From Haemophilus parahaemolyticus (GTDB lineage Bacteria > Pseudomonadota > Gammaproteobacteria > Enterobacterales > Pasteurellaceae), in contig NZ_MUXY01000022.1 in NCBI RefSeq assembly GCF_002015035.1, positions 1-64,000 of the forward strand: a DNA stretch of 64,000 nt, read 5' to 3'. A program made the position numbers and the translations under genes. Below are positions 1 to 9,282 of this stretch, piece after piece. Numbering within the stretch: the stretch's first letter is position 1; every line of letters starts with the position of its first letter. The notes beneath the pieces are model-generated. The model had not been told where the DNA came from, searched no databases, and saw only the letters and a program-made list of their open reading frames with translations.

Positions 1-887
1 AGGCTGAAGAGGCACGCAAGCGAAAAGAGCTTATTAGTCGTTATTCAAATAGTGCTCTTTCTGAATTGTCTGCAACGGTAAATAGTATGCTTTCGGTTCA
101 ACATGAGCTTGATAAAGTTTTAGTTTCCGATTCAGATCTTTCAGTATGGACGAATATTACGCAAGATAAAAAACGTTATGACTCAGATGACTTCCGTGCT
201 TATCAACAAAATATGAATTTACGCCAAATTGGTGCTCAGAAAAAAGTTGAGAATGGACGGATAGGGGCGATTTTCTCACATGGTCGTGCTAATAATACCT
301 TTGATGAGCAGATCTCCAATCATATGGATCTCACGATGGTGTCAGCATTTGCACAATATCAATGGCATGATTGGCAATTGGGTCTCAACGCAGGTTATGG
401 GGTGAGTTCAAGTAAAATTTCAGGTGAACAAAGCCAAAAAATCCATCGTCGTGTGATGAGTTATGGTCTTAATGCGAATTATCAGTTCCGTTTAGGAGAA
501 TTAGGTGTTCAGCCTTATCTTGGTGTAAATCGCCATTTTGTTGAAGGTGAAAATTACCAATACGAAGGTGTGAATATTCAGACACCAAAAATAGCATTTA
601 ATAGTTATACTACAGGGGCTAAAGTAGATTACACCTTTACACCAGCTCAAGATGTAACAATTAAACCGTATTTCTCAATAAATTATGTCGATGCTTCAAA
701 TGCTCGCGTGCAAACTAAAGTCAATCAGGCGACTTTACAACAACAATTCGGGCGTTATTGGCAAAAAGAATTGGGTGTAAGTGGTGAGATCTCGCATTTC
801 CATATGTCGGTATATGCGACTCAAGCTCAAGGTTCACAATTAAGTAAACAGAGAATAATTGGTGTGAAATTAGGGTATCGTTGGTAG
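1..887 (+). CDS. C-terminal part of an IgA1-protease/Hap-type autotransporter (5' end outside window)
   Basis: The reading frame is open from base 3 and enters from outside the window, so only the last 295 or so residues are present. The sequence ends in the aromatic GVKLGYRW typical of the type V secretion beta-barrel. Strand motifs such as PYLGVNR, DYTFTP, KPYFSINYVD and FGRYWQKE closely resemble the translocator of IgA1 proteases and Hap adhesins. Family knowledge: this domain inserts in the outer membrane and carries an N-terminal passenger (often a serine protease) to the surface. The passenger is not in the window, so its activity is unknown. The gene is monocistronic at its 3' end and followed by a strong hairpin terminator. 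Confidence 0.88.
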   Translation, partial: AEEARKRKELISRYSNSALSELSATVNSMLSVQHELDKVLVSDSDLSVWTNITQDKKRYDSDDFRAYQQNMNLRQIGAQKKVENGRIGAIFSHGRANNTFDEQISNHMDLTMVSAFAQYQWHDWQLGLNAGYGVSSSKISGEQSQKIHRRVMSYGLNANYQFRLGELGVQPYLGVNRHFVEGENYQYEGVNIQTPKIAFNSYTTGAKVDYTFTPAQDVTIKPYFSINYVDASNARVQTKVNQATLQQQFGRYWQKELGVSGEISHFHMSVYATQAQGSQLSKQRIIGVKLGYRW

Positions 888-903
888 CCTAAGATCTGTT
901 CTT

Positions 904-951
904 AAAGAGGCTTTTATGTTGTAACTGAAACAATGTAAAAGCCTCTTTTTT
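904..951 (+). terminator. Rho-independent terminator of the autotransporter gene
   Basis: A perfect 13-bp inverted repeat (904-916 with 936-948) is followed at once by a run of T. It lies 17 bases after the autotransporter stop. Confidence 0.85.
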
Positions 952-1039
952 ATTCTTTTCAACTGCATTTTTTCGCCTTTATCCGTTTTACGGATTCAAG
1001 TATAATACCAATATTTTTAATCACATTAGATCAACGATT

Positions 1040-1948
1040 ATGAGCACAAAATTTAACGTAAAAACATTCCAAGGTATGATTTTAGCCCTGCAAGAATATT
1101 GGGCAAACCAAGGCTGTACCATTGTGCAACCTTTTGATATGGAAGTGGGCGCAGGTACTTCTCACCCAATGACCGCATTACGCGCATTAGGTCCAGAGCC
1201 GATGGCATTTGCTTATGTGCAACCTTCACGCCGCCCAACGGATGGTCGATATGGCGAAAACCCAAACCGTTTACAACATTACTACCAGTTCCAAGTGGTA
1301 ATCAAACCTTCTCCAGATAACATTCAAGAGCTTTATTTAGGCTCGCTTGAAATGCTTGGCTTCGATCCGACCAAAAATGACATTCGTTTCGTGGAAGATA
1401 ACTGGGAAAACCCAACCTTAGGGGCTTGGGGCTTAGGATGGGAAGTATGGTTAAACGGCATGGAAGTAACCCAATTTACCTATTTCCAACAAGTGGGTGG
1501 CTTAGAATGTAAACCTGTCACGGGCGAAGTGACTTACGGTTTAGAGCGTTTAGCAATGTACATTCAAGGCGTAGATTCTGTGTATGACTTAGTTTGGTCT
1601 GACGGTCCATTGGGCAAAACCACTTATGGCGATGTTTTCCATCAAAATGAAGTTGAGCAATCAACTTATAACTTTGAACACGCAAACACAGATTTCTTAT
1701 TCTACTGCTTCGATCAATACGAAAAAGAAGCACAAGAGTTATTAGCCTTAGAAAAACCGTTACCATTGCCAGCTTATGAGCGTATTTTGAAAGCAGCACA
1801 CAGCTTCAACTTGTTAGATGCACGTAAAGCGATTTCGGTAACCGAACGCCAACGCTATATTTTACGCATTCGTGCCTTAACCAAAGGCGTGGCGGAAGCC
1901 TATTATGCAAGCCGTGAAGCCTTAGGTTTCCCTGGTTGTAAAAAATAA
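1040..1948 (+). CDS. glyQ: Glycyl-tRNA synthetase alpha subunit
   Basis: The 302-residue protein is full length for GlyQ, the class II catalytic subunit of the bacterial alpha2-beta2 glycyl-tRNA synthetase. It charges tRNA-Gly with glycine in the cytoplasm. The start [18 protein letters not shown] and the conserved blocks [24 protein letters not shown] and YGLERLAMY (class II motif 3 region) are plain. Its partner glyS is not adjacent: 3.8 kb with six other genes lies between them. A 12-bp inverted uptake-sequence pair 22 bases after the stop probably ends or attenuates the transcript, so glyS may need other promoters. Confidence 0.98.
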   Translation: MSTKFNVKTFQGMILALQEYWANQGCTIVQPFDMEVGAGTSHPMTALRALGPEPMAFAYVQPSRRPTDGRYGENPNRLQHYYQFQVVIKPSPDNIQELYLGSLEMLGFDPTKNDIRFVEDNWENPTLGAWGLGWEVWLNGMEVTQFTYFQQVGGLECKPVTGEVTYGLERLAMYIQGVDSVYDLVWSDGPLGKTTYGDVFHQNEVEQSTYNFEHANTDFLFYCFDQYEKEAQELLALEKPLPLPAYERILKAAHSFNLLDARKAISVTERQRYILRIRALTKGVAEAYYASREALGFPGCKK

Positions 1949-1970
1949 TTTTTGCAAAATAGCAGAGGAA

Positions 1971-2013
1971 TTTGACCGCTTAAGTGGTAATGCAAAAATA
2001 ATAAGCGGTCAAA
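1971..2013 (+). terminator. Inverted uptake-sequence pair acting as a hairpin after glyQ
   Basis: Two convergent copies containing GACCGCTTA / TAAGCGGTC form a 12-bp stem (1971-1982 with 2002-2013) followed by A/T-rich sequence. Paired uptake sequences commonly serve as terminators in Pasteurellaceae. The terminator role here is inferred. Confidence 0.6.
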
Positions 2014-2074
2014 AAACTTCAGAAAGTTCCAATTCCTTTCTTAACTTTTAAACTCAAAAAATTAAGGAAGAAGT

Positions 2075-2713
2075 ATGAAGTATGCTTTTATAGATTATGA
2101 AAATCTAAATAAATTAGATGGATTAAATTTAGCAGAGTATGAGCGTGTATTTTTATTTACAGGTTCAACAACTAAATCAATTAATTTATCCGAATCCTTC
2201 ACGGATGAAATTAACATCACTCTAATTACCGTGAAAGCGATAGCCAAGAATAATGTGGATTTTCACATTGCGTATTACCTTGGTAAGTTGGATGAAACGA
2301 TAGATAAAAATATTGAGTTTTATATTTTATCAAATGATCGCGGTTATGATGGGATTTGTAATTTTATTGCAAATCAGAAAAATGGGAGAATTTGTCTTCG
2401 AAAATCAGTAATGAAAGAAGGAATTGGAGTTGATAAAGCTATTACAGAAACAATTATATCTAATCCTGAAATAATAGATATTTCTGTACAAGCATTAAAT
2501 GAGTATGTTGCTCATATCATTAAAAACAATACTCCTAGTAATAAAAGACATTTACCTACGAAACTTTCTTCATTACAAAATGATATTCATAGTAGAACTT
2601 GCTTAAGAGAATTAAATAAACAACATGAATTAAGTACCATCACAAAAGTGATTAATGGTCTTATTCTCAAAAAGTATTTAAAAATTACAAACTCAAAAGT
2701 AAGTTATCTATAG
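2075..2713 (+). CDS. PIN-like (NYN/PIN7-type) nuclease-domain protein with C-terminal winged-helix-like region
   Basis: The 212-residue protein begins with a FIDYEN block (D7, E9, N10) and has VFLFTGS near residue 25, D62 and D73 around an AYYLGKLDE helix, and LSNDRGYD at 85-92. This spacing of acidic residues and the central strand ending in SND-GYD are typical of PIN-like metal-dependent RNases of the NYN/PIN7 group. Residues 150-212 are lysine-rich and could form a small helix-turn-helix or winged-helix nucleic-acid binding region. A ribosome site AAGGAAGAAG precedes the ATG. The gene is clearly more A+T-rich than glyQ and lies in the islet between glyQ and glyS, suggesting acquisition. 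The RNase fold call is good; the target is unknown and no antitoxin partner is evident. Confidence 0.65.
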   Translation: MKYAFIDYENLNKLDGLNLAEYERVFLFTGSTTKSINLSESFTDEINITLITVKAIAKNNVDFHIAYYLGKLDETIDKNIEFYILSNDRGYDGICNFIANQKNGRICLRKSVMKEGIGVDKAITETIISNPEIIDISVQALNEYVAHIIKNNTPSNKRHLPTKLSSLQNDIHSRTCLRELNKQHELSTITKVINGLILKKYLKITNSKVSYL

Positions 2714-2719
2714 TGAAGA

Positions 2720-2746
2720 AATTGTCTCTACACCGCAGAGACAATT
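2720..2746 (+). terminator. Hairpin after the PIN-like gene
   Basis: A perfect 10-bp inverted repeat (2720-2729 with 2737-2746, 7-base loop) lies 7 bases after the stop. It lacks a clear T tract, so it may be a stabilising hairpin or a weak terminator. Confidence 0.45.
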
Positions 2747-2815
2747 ACGTTGAACACACGGCTATTTCCAAAAAGCCGATGAAACCATTACGCAAGAGCT
2801 AACTTTATTGAGGTG

Positions 2816-2843
2816 AAAAGTGCGGTGAAATTTGACCGTACTT
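2816..2843 (+). repeat. Haemophilus-type uptake sequence inverted pair
   Basis: The first arm contains the H. influenzae uptake core AAGTGCGGT. The second arm is its inverse with one mismatch. It ends 12 bases before the start codon at 2856. Most other uptake sequences in the window are of the A. pleuropneumoniae type. Confidence 0.6.
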
Positions 2844-2855
2844 TAGGAGAGAAAA

Positions 2856-3116
2856 ATGAGCAAACCCATTCTTTTTTATGCAGAAACATGCCCAGATACC
2901 GCACCATTTGTCGCGGAGTTGGATCGCTTAGGCGTGGATTACGATGAAGTAGAAATTATGACTTCATTACCTAATCTCAAACAATTCATTCGTTTACGCG
3001 ATAGCAATGCAGAATTTGATAACTCGAAAGCAAATGGCTATTTAGGTATTCCTGCGTTGTTATTACCAAATGGCGATGTTGTTTTAGATGAATCCAAATT
3101 AAAAGAGATTTTCTAA
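2856..3116 (+). CDS. Small glutaredoxin/thioredoxin-fold protein
   Basis: The 86-residue protein has the layout of a glutaredoxin: a first strand ILFYAE, a single-cysteine site C-P-D-T at residues 12-15, helix, second strand VEIM, and a cis-proline segment GIPALLLPNGD near residue 66. The second active-site cysteine is replaced by threonine, so a monothiol mechanism or a binding role is likely. Small proteins of this kind occur between glyQ and glyS in H. influenzae. A strong ribosome site (TTAGGAGAG) precedes the ATG. It starts a tight run: the next gene begins one base after this stop and the third overlaps the second. Function is unproven. Confidence 0.6.
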   Translation: MSKPILFYAETCPDTAPFVAELDRLGVDYDEVEIMTSLPNLKQFIRLRDSNAEFDNSKANGYLGIPALLLPNGDVVLDESKLKEIF

Positions 3117-3117
3117 A

Positions 3118-3498
3118 GTGATAAAAAAAACGTTAGCTCTTGCAACTTCTACCATGATTTTAACCGCTTGTAGCAATGCTCAACCGCAAGCTGAAATGCC
3201 AACTGTGGGCAGTGAAACAGATGCTCACAGTTGCTTACTAAGTGCGGGACAGTCTTATTCTTATTTGAAAAAAGCCTGTGTACAAGTGTTTGATGTAGCG
3301 GATATTAAGCTAGACGACCCAACCAATAAAACCCAAACGGTTTACGGCATTCTTTCGGAAGATAAACAACAGGTTGAAGTGTTTACGTCTGATTTGCCAG
3401 AAAATACGGTTTTAGATGTGGTAAAAGGCGGCTATATCTCAAAAGATGGTAAAGTGAGTTTAATGAAAACCAAGACAAGTTGGAAGATTCGTAAGTAA
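3118..3498 (+). CDS. Small conserved lipoprotein of unknown function
   Basis: The 126-residue product starts with GTG one base after the preceding stop. It has a short signal peptide ending in the lipobox LTAC with C18 as the lipidated residue. After processing it would be a periplasm-facing lipoprotein of about 108 residues with two further cysteines (in HSCLLSAG and KKACVQVF) that could form a disulfide. Its stop overlaps the next start (TAATG), so the two are probably translationally coupled. Its pairing with a thioredoxin-fold gene and a small membrane protein suggests a shared envelope or redox task, but this is inference only. Confidence 0.65.
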   Translation: MIKKTLALATSTMILTACSNAQPQAEMPTVGSETDAHSCLLSAGQSYSYLKKACVQVFDVADIKLDDPTNKTQTVYGILSEDKQQVEVFTSDLPENTVLDVVKGGYISKDGKVSLMKTKTSWKIRK

Positions 3499-3944
3499 TG
3501 AAGAAGGTCAGTTTTTTACAATTTTTATTTAAAATTGGCGATGACTATTTAATGTTTTTGCGAAATTTAACGCCTGCAGTGTTATTTTTATCACTGGCAT
3601 TATTTATGTTTTCTGAGATGGATTGGGTACATTGGGGGTGGAGTGATGTACCAGTGCTGTTTTTATGCCTCGCTTCTGGATTTATTGCACTCAGCGTCAT
3701 GGCAATCAATACTGTCGCTTTTGTACGCGAGATGCTGAAAACCTTAAGAACACTAAGCGGAGAGAGCGAACTTGATGAAAATATTGGTACGCTCGCATTA
3801 TTTAAAATGCTCTGGGTGGAGAGCAACAGTAAACAACTAATCTTTTTTGCGGTAGTCAATATTGTTGCAGTATTTATGGTGTTAGTTTACGGCACCAAAT
3901 ATGCCTTGAATTTTTATAGCTCAATTTCAACATTAAATGATTAG
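3498..3944 (+). CDS. Small inner-membrane protein, three predicted membrane segments
   Basis: The 148-residue protein has hydrophobic segments at about residues 25-41, 49-73 and 115-138, separated by a charged cytoplasmic-looking stretch (FVREMLKTLRTLSGESELDE). The start codon overlaps the lipoprotein stop. The family is not recognised with certainty. It resembles small uncharacterised membrane proteins of Pasteurellaceae and has no catalytic motif. The stop lies 9 bases before the phosphatase start, so all four genes from 2856 to 5225 may be co-transcribed. Confidence 0.6.
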   Translation: MKKVSFLQFLFKIGDDYLMFLRNLTPAVLFLSLALFMFSEMDWVHWGWSDVPVLFLCLASGFIALSVMAINTVAFVREMLKTLRTLSGESELDENIGTLALFKMLWVESNSKQLIFFAVVNIVAVFMVLVYGTKYALNFYSSISTLND

Positions 3945-3953
3945 GTCTCGAAT

Positions 3954-5225
3954 ATGAAAAAAATAACCCTAAAATTCACCGCACTTTTGCTTGGCTCAGC
4001 TTTAGCAAGTAGTGCGTTTGCAACAGAAAATGGTCAAACTTCCTCAAGTTCTGATTATGAATTAGAGAAAGTATTGATTTTCAGCCGACACGGATTGCGT
4101 TCACCAGTGGAAAAAGATCCGCAAGAAATGGCGAAATATTCCCCTTATGAATGGGCAAAATGGAATGTACCTTCTGGCTATCTCACTGCAAAAGGGACGG
4201 TGCTAGAAACCTATTTCGGACAGTATTTAGGTCAATGGCTTGCAGATAAAGGGTTACTAACAACAGAACGTTGTGCATCGGGCGAAGGCATTTTTGCTTA
4301 TGCAAATGGTGTGCAACGCACCATTGCAACAGGTCAGGCGATTGTTTCTGGTGCATTTGCGGGCTGTAATGTTCAATTGCAACATCACGGTAAAATTGGT
4401 TCAGAAAAAGATCCGATTTTTAATACACAAGCGCATAATCCAAGTCAAGCCTTGATTGAATCTGCAAAAAATAAGATTGATTTAACCGCTTTACAGCAAA
4501 AATTAGCACCAAATTATGCACTATTGAGTGAAATCATTGATTACAAAAACTCACCAAACTGCTTGCAAAAAGGCGAGTGTGATTTAGGTGGAAAAGTCGG
4601 TGAATACAGTATTAAAGATGGCAAGTCGGTCAAGATTACTGGCTCTATCAGCACAGGAAAGAAAATTGTCAGTGCATTATTGCTCGCCCATTATGTGGGC
4701 AAACCTGATGCAGAAATTGCAAACGGTCGTGTGGATAGCCAAGAAAAATGGCGTGCAATTAACGAAATTAAAAACGAATATTACCGCACGTTATTTAAAA
4801 ATAACGAAGCGTTAGCACAAAATGTCTCATATCCGTTGTTAGCATTTATTCAGCAACAGCTAAATAGTGAAAACAAAATTAACTTATTAGTTGGACACGA
4901 TTCTAATATCGTTGCTCTGCTTGCAGCACTAGGTGCCGAGCCTTATGAGTTGAATGATTCATTGGAAAATATCCCAATCGGTGGGAAGTTGCTGTTTGAA
5001 GTGTGGAAACATAAACCGAGCGGTAAGCTCAAATTTAAGTTGGATTATGTTTATCAAAGCACTGAACAGCTGATTAATATCACGCCATTAAGTTTAGCGA
5101 CACCACCAAACCAAACGGCATTAACCCTCAAAGACTGTAAAAAAGATGAATATGGTTTTTGTGATTATGAGCGTTTTCAACAGGTGTTGAGGGAGAGTAT
5201 TGAAAACGGAACCGTTAGAAAATAA
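3954..5225 (+). CDS. Periplasmic histidine acid phosphatase (AppA/Agp-like)
   Basis: The 423-residue protein carries a signal peptide of about 23 residues (cut after SSAFA) and the two hallmarks of clade-2 histidine phosphatases: RHGLRSP with nucleophile H46, and the HD proton-donor pair H315-D316 in LLVGHDSN. Family members such as E. coli Agp and AppA hydrolyse phosphate esters (glucose-1-phosphate, phytate) in the periplasm. Substrate here cannot be read from sequence. Paired cysteines (ERC/AGC, NCLQKGEC, DCKKDEYGFC) suggest disulfides, as in the family. A Haemophilus-type uptake core lies inside the signal-peptide coding region. Confidence 0.88.
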   Translation: MKKITLKFTALLLGSALASSAFATENGQTSSSSDYELEKVLIFSRHGLRSPVEKDPQEMAKYSPYEWAKWNVPSGYLTAKGTVLETYFGQYLGQWLADKGLLTTERCASGEGIFAYANGVQRTIATGQAIVSGAFAGCNVQLQHHGKIGSEKDPIFNTQAHNPSQALIESAKNKIDLTALQQKLAPNYALLSEIIDYKNSPNCLQKGECDLGGKVGEYSIKDGKSVKITGSISTGKKIVSALLLAHYVGKPDAEIANGRVDSQEKWRAINEIKNEYYRTLFKNNEALAQNVSYPLLAFIQQQLNSENKINLLVGHDSNIVALLAALGAEPYELNDSLENIPIGGKLLFEVWKHKPSGKLKFKLDYVYQSTEQLINITPLSLATPPNQTALTLKDCKKDEYGFCDYERFQQVLRESIENGTVRK

Positions 5226-5258
5226 ATTCAATGAAAACTTTGAAGGACGAAGATAATT

Positions 5259-5735
5259 ATGTTTAAAGCTATTTCAGCTATAGAAAATTCTTGGGTAAAT
5301 CAAGGTAAAAGTGTTATTACATTGCCAATTAATATTGAATTATGGCATTCGGGGGATATTGATTTTAAAAATCCCGCTTTGGACTTAGATAAGGTTATAT
5401 GGTTTACAAAAGATAAAGAAAAGCAAAACTATTATAACGGTTTTGCATTAATGAATGCCAAGAAGAATAATGTGAAAGTATATAAGACTAAATTAAAGCT
5501 AGTAAGAAAAATTAATTTGGCTAAATTTTATGAATATCCATTTTTAGATATAGCATCTAAATATCTTGCTGACCATGGACAGTTGAATATTGCTCTAAAT
5601 AAATTCTGCGAAAAAAATAACCTGGATGGGGTAATTTGTGGAGAATCCTTAAATCAAGTAGTAATAAGAGCTTGTAAAATAGATTGTTTAGAACTGTTAG
5701 AACAGATAGATTTAATAAAAGAGAACTCAAAATGA
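5259..5735 (+). CDS. Possible ADP-ribosyltransferase-fold protein coupled to glyS
   Basis: The 158-residue protein is A+T-rich and unlike its neighbours in codon use. It has a layout reminiscent of ADP-ribosyltransferase-like folds: LWHSG with H30, then [14 protein letters not shown] (residues 46-59) resembling the second conserved strand and helix, a YKTKLKL strand, and GVICGES-NQVV near residue 124-135, where E129 could be the catalytic acid. It has no signal peptide. Its stop overlaps the glyS start as ATGA, so glyS translation is probably coupled to it. The fold assignment is tentative; an inactive member or an unrelated fold remains possible. No neighbouring antitoxin is visible. Confidence 0.4.
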   Translation: MFKAISAIENSWVNQGKSVITLPINIELWHSGDIDFKNPALDLDKVIWFTKDKEKQNYYNGFALMNAKKNNVKVYKTKLKLVRKINLAKFYEYPFLDIASKYLADHGQLNIALNKFCEKNNLDGVICGESLNQVVIRACKIDCLELLEQIDLIKENSK

Positions 5736-7798
5736 CAACCCAAAACTTCCTAGTAGAAATCGGCACAGAAGAGCTGCCACCAAAAGCTCTCAAAACATTA
5801 GCGACCTCTTTTGCGGATAACGTTGAGGCGGAATTGAATCAAGCTGGCTTATCATTCGACAAAATCGAATGGTTTGCGGCGCCGCGTCGTTTGGCGGTGA
5901 AAGTGTTGAACTTAGCAACCCAACAACCAAGCAAAGAAATCGAAAAACGCGGGCCAGCAGTGTCAGCAGCCTTTGATGCAGAAGGTAAACCGACCAAAGC
6001 GGCAGAAGGTTGGGCGCGTGGTTGCGGCATTACCGTTGAGCAAGCAGAACGTATTGCGACCGATAAAGGTGAATGGCTTGTTCATCGTGCAAAAATTGAA
6101 GGTCAGCCGACCAAAAACTTGCTGAACGATATTGTGGTAAATGCGTTGGCGAAATTGCCAATTCCAAAACCAATGCGTTGGGCTGATAAAACCGTGCAGT
6201 TTATTCGCCCGGTTCACACGGTAACTATGCTGTTAGGCGATGAGTTAATCGAAGGCGAAATTTTAGGTGTGGCAAGTGCTCGCACTATTCGCGGTCACCG
6301 TTTCTTAGGCGAGAAAGAATTTGAAATTCAACATGCAGACCAATATCCACAATTATTACGTGAAAAAGGTTCTGTAGTGGCTGATTTCAACGAGCGTAAA
6401 GCAGAAATTTTGGCAAAATCTCAAGCAAAAGCAACCGCACTTGGCGGTGTGGCTGACATTGAAGAAAGCTTGCTTGAAGAAGTGACTTCGTTGGTGGAAT
6501 ATCCAAACGTTTTAGCGGCTAAATTTGAAGAACGTTTCTTAGCCGTGCCTGCGGAAGCCTTAGTTTACACCATGAAAGGTGACCAAAAATATTTCCCAAT
6601 TTATGACAAAGACGGTAAATTATTACCGCACTTTATCTTTGTATCTAACATCAATCCTGAAGACCCAACGGCGATCATCGAAGGTAACGAAAAAGTGGTT
6701 CGTCCACGTTTAACCGATGCGGAATTCTTCTTCAAAACAGACTTAAAACAAAAACTTGTTGATCGTTTACCGCGCTTAGAAACCGTGTTATTCCAACAAC
6801 AACTGGGTACATTAAAAGACAAAACAGACCGCATTGAGCAACTGGCAGGCGAAATTGCAAAACAAATTGGTGCAGACGAAGCGAAAGCAAAACGTGCCGG
6901 CTTACTGTCAAAATGTGACTTGATGACCAACATGGTATTCGAATTCACCGATACACAAGGCGTAATGGGTATGCACTATGCTCGTCATGATGGTGAAGAT
7001 GAAGAAGTTGCAGTGGCATTAAACGAACAATATATGCCACGCTTTGCGGGGGATGAATTACCTAAATCACTCGTGGCAAGTGCGGTCGCTTTAGCGGATA
7101 AATTTGACACTCTAACAGGTATCTTCGGTATCGGCCAAGCACCAAAAGGTAGCGCAGACCCATTTGCATTGCGTCGTGCGGCATTAGGGGCATTACGTAT
7201 TATTGTTGAGAAAAACTTACCACTTGATTTAGAAGATTTAGTGAAAAAATCAGCCGCACTTTTCGGCGATAAACTCACGAATCAAAATGTGGTCGCCGAT
7301 GTGGTGGACTTCATGCTCGGTCGTTTCCGTGCATGGTATCAAGATGAAGGTATTGCGGTAGATGTGATTCAAGCGGTATTGGCGCGTCGTCCAACTCGCC
7401 CTGCTGATTTTGATGCGCGTGTACGTGCGGTTTCACACTTCCGTACTTTAGATTCAGCAGAGGCGTTAGCGGCAGCAAATAAACGTGTAAGTAATATCTT
7501 AGCGAAAGCGGATGCTGCAATTGGCGAGATCAATTTAACTGCTTGCGTAGAACCAGCAGAAAAAGCCCTTGCTGAAGCGGTACTTGCATTACGTACTGAA
7601 GTTCAACCGCTTATCGCACAAGGCGATTACACGACAGTATTAGATAAATTAGCGAACTTACGTGCACCAGTAGACAGTTTCTTTGATAACGTAATGGTAA
7701 ATGCTGAAGATCCAGCATTGCGCCAAAACCGCTTAGCGATTTTAAACACGTTGCAAGGCTTGTTCTTACAAGTGGCGGATATTTCTGTTTTACAATAA
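5732..7798 (+). CDS. glyS: Glycyl-tRNA synthetase beta subunit
   Basis: The 688-residue product is the normal length for GlyS, which binds tRNA-Gly and partners GlyQ. It opens with [19 protein letters not shown], the family signature, and contains [17 protein letters not shown] and the HD-like segment [11 protein letters not shown]. The ATG at 5732 is chosen because it matches the family start and overlaps the upstream stop by four bases. An in-frame start 48 bases earlier would only extend into the upstream gene. It is separated from glyQ by an islet of six genes. A terminator hairpin follows. Confidence 0.97.
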   Translation: MTTQNFLVEIGTEELPPKALKTLATSFADNVEAELNQAGLSFDKIEWFAAPRRLAVKVLNLATQQPSKEIEKRGPAVSAAFDAEGKPTKAAEGWARGCGITVEQAERIATDKGEWLVHRAKIEGQPTKNLLNDIVVNALAKLPIPKPMRWADKTVQFIRPVHTVTMLLGDELIEGEILGVASARTIRGHRFLGEKEFEIQHADQYPQLLREKGSVVADFNERKAEILAKSQAKATALGGVADIEESLLEEVTSLVEYPNVLAAKFEERFLAVPAEALVYTMKGDQKYFPIYDKDGKLLPHFIFVSNINPEDPTAIIEGNEKVVRPRLTDAEFFFKTDLKQKLVDRLPRLETVLFQQQLGTLKDKTDRIEQLAGEIAKQIGADEAKAKRAGLLSKCDLMTNMVFEFTDTQGVMGMHYARHDGEDEEVAVALNEQYMPRFAGDELPKSLVASAVALADKFDTLTGIFGIGQAPKGSADPFALRRAALGALRIIVEKNLPLDLEDLVKKSAALFGDKLTNQNVVADVVDFMLGRFRAWYQDEGIAVDVIQAVLARRPTRPADFDARVRAVSHFRTLDSAEALAAANKRVSNILAKADAAIGEINLTACVEPAEKALAEAVLALRTEVQPLIAQGDYTTVLDKLANLRAPVDSFFDNVMVNAEDPALRQNRLAILNTLQGLFLQVADISVLQ

Positions 7799-7804
7799 AA
7801 AAAC

Positions 7805-7828
7805 AAAGGGCAATGAAAATTGCCCTTT
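7805..7828 (+). terminator. Terminator hairpin after glyS
   Basis: A perfect 9-bp stem (7805-7813 with 7820-7828) containing GGGCAA/TTGCCC follows the glyS stop by six bases. Confidence 0.75.
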
Positions 7829-7858
7829 CATTTACCCCAAAATAAGAAGGAAAACACA

Positions 7859-8146
7859 ATGTCAAAAACTGAAATTTTATTTAGCAATAACTGGAATGTT
7901 CGCGTGAGTGACCCAGGCGAGGAAGGCAATGTAAACCATTTTTTTGAAACTGTTTATCTTACGCTTGAAGCAAAAATTGAGAACGGCAAAGCGATTTATG
8001 AATTCGTGCGTAAAGTGGAAGATGATGTGAAAGTACAACGTCAATTCACCGAATTAGACGAGCTTTTCGAGTTCTTAGGTCAATATTTAAGCCCTGTTGC
8101 ATTGGGCAATGTCGGCGTGAAGATTGGTCAGTTGAATCTTGCGTAA
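7859..8146 (+). CDS. Small conserved hypothetical protein
   Basis: The 95-residue product starts at the ATG preceded by AAGAAGGAAAAC. A longer reading back to 7820 would run through the glyS terminator and is rejected. It is acidic, has no signal peptide or membrane segment, and shows alternating strand-like and helix-like stretches (YEFVRKVEDDVKV, ELDELFEFLGQYL). I do not recognise the family. It looks like a real cytoplasmic gene by codon use and ribosome site. Confidence 0.6.
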   Translation: MSKTEILFSNNWNVRVSDPGEEGNVNHFFETVYLTLEAKIENGKAIYEFVRKVEDDVKVQRQFTELDELFEFLGQYLSPVALGNVGVKIGQLNLA

Positions 8147-8307
8147 TTAGCTTTCTTTCTGTGGAGGGAGAGGTCGAAGGCGGAGGGCAGTAAAACAAGC
8201 GGTCTAATTTGACTCATTTTTTGCAACTCCACTACAATCCCTCCTCCGTTGCTTTGCAACAGCCTCTACAAGCATAGGGGCGAAGTAATCTTTTAAATAA
8301 CAAATTT

Positions 8308-9216
8308 ATGCCAAGCACAACGAATCCTTTATTCCAACAAACCGCCCCTTATTGGGCCTTTCTTCGCCTTGAAAAACAGGTTAGTCCCCATACGCTCAAA
8401 AATTACCAGCACCAATTGTTTGCCATTTGTGAATTGCTTGATCGTGAGCAAGTCCAATCTTGGTTGGATGTGGATAGCTCAACCGTACGTTGGGTGTTAA
8501 GCCAAAGCCATAAACAAGGGTTGAGTGCCAAAAGTATTGGCTTGAGGTTGGCCGTGTTGCGGCAATGGTTTGCTTATCTTTTAAAAATGGGCGAAATCAG
8601 CGTGAATCCTGCGGTAGGCGTAAAAGCACCAAAGCAGCCAAAACATTTACCAAAAAATGTGGAGGCAGAACAGCTTTCGCAATTGCTAAATGTCGAGGCA
8701 AATTCACCGCTTGAAAAACGCGATTTAGCGATGATGGAGCTGATGTATAGCTCAGGTTTGCGGTTGTCTGAATTGCAAGGTTTGGATTTAGATAAGCTCG
8801 ATTTACAAGCAGGAGAAGTGCGTTTGCTTGGGAAAGGAAACAAAGAGCGAATCGTGCCTGTTGGCTCCAAAGCTAAACAAGCTTTAAAAGCGTGGCTAGA
8901 AGTGCGTGGAAGCCTTACACCGCAAGATAACGCCATATTTTTGAACCAACGAGGCGGGCGATTATCGCACCGTTCAATTCAGCTAATTATGGAAAAATGG
9001 GGCAAAAAACAGGGGTTGGAAACCCATCTTAATCCGCATAAACTCCGCCATTCCTTTGCAACGCATATGTTGGAAGGATCAGGCGATTTACGTGCAGTGC
9101 AAGAATTGCTTGGGCATAGTAGCCTTTCAACCACTCAAATTTATACGCATTTGGATTTCCAACATCTGGCTCACGTATACGACCAAGCACATCCGCGAGC
9201 ACATCGTAAAAAATAA
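8308..9216 (+). CDS. xerC: Site-specific tyrosine recombinase XerC
   Basis: The 302-residue protein has the N-terminal SAM-like core-binding domain (residues 13-105) and the catalytic domain with the full tyrosine recombinase set: R152 in [10 protein letters not shown]176, H244 and R247 in HKLRHSF, H270 in LLGHSS and nucleophile Y279. XerC with XerD resolves chromosome dimers at dif during cell division. Length and motif spacing fit XerC rather than an integron or phage integrase, and no attachment site or prophage lies nearby. The ribosome site is weak. Confidence 0.93.
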   Translation: MPSTTNPLFQQTAPYWAFLRLEKQVSPHTLKNYQHQLFAICELLDREQVQSWLDVDSSTVRWVLSQSHKQGLSAKSIGLRLAVLRQWFAYLLKMGEISVNPAVGVKAPKQPKHLPKNVEAEQLSQLLNVEANSPLEKRDLAMMELMYSSGLRLSELQGLDLDKLDLQAGEVRLLGKGNKERIVPVGSKAKQALKAWLEVRGSLTPQDNAIFLNQRGGRLSHRSIQLIMEKWGKKQGLETHLNPHKLRHSFATHMLEGSGDLRAVQELLGHSSLSTTQIYTHLDFQHLAHVYDQAHPRAHRKK

Positions 9217-9226
9217 CAAAAATTTG

Positions 9227-9282
9227 TAGGGGCTATCCTTCCCTTAAAAAGATATAGGATGGGGATAAAACTCCCCCTACGC
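9227..9282. repeat. Intergenic G/C-box repeat, imperfect palindrome
   Basis: The interval has GTAGGGGCTATCC at one end and TCCCCCTAC at the other, forming an imperfect hairpin of the type seen elsewhere in the window (8.24 kb, 18.31 kb, 22.80 kb, 35.6 kb). It lies between xerC and tpiA and may end the xerC transcript. Confidence 0.4.

Noticed and set aside
8308..9216. Integrase of a mobile element
   Set aside because: Length, motif spacing and lack of attachment sites or cargo fit the housekeeping recombinase XerC.
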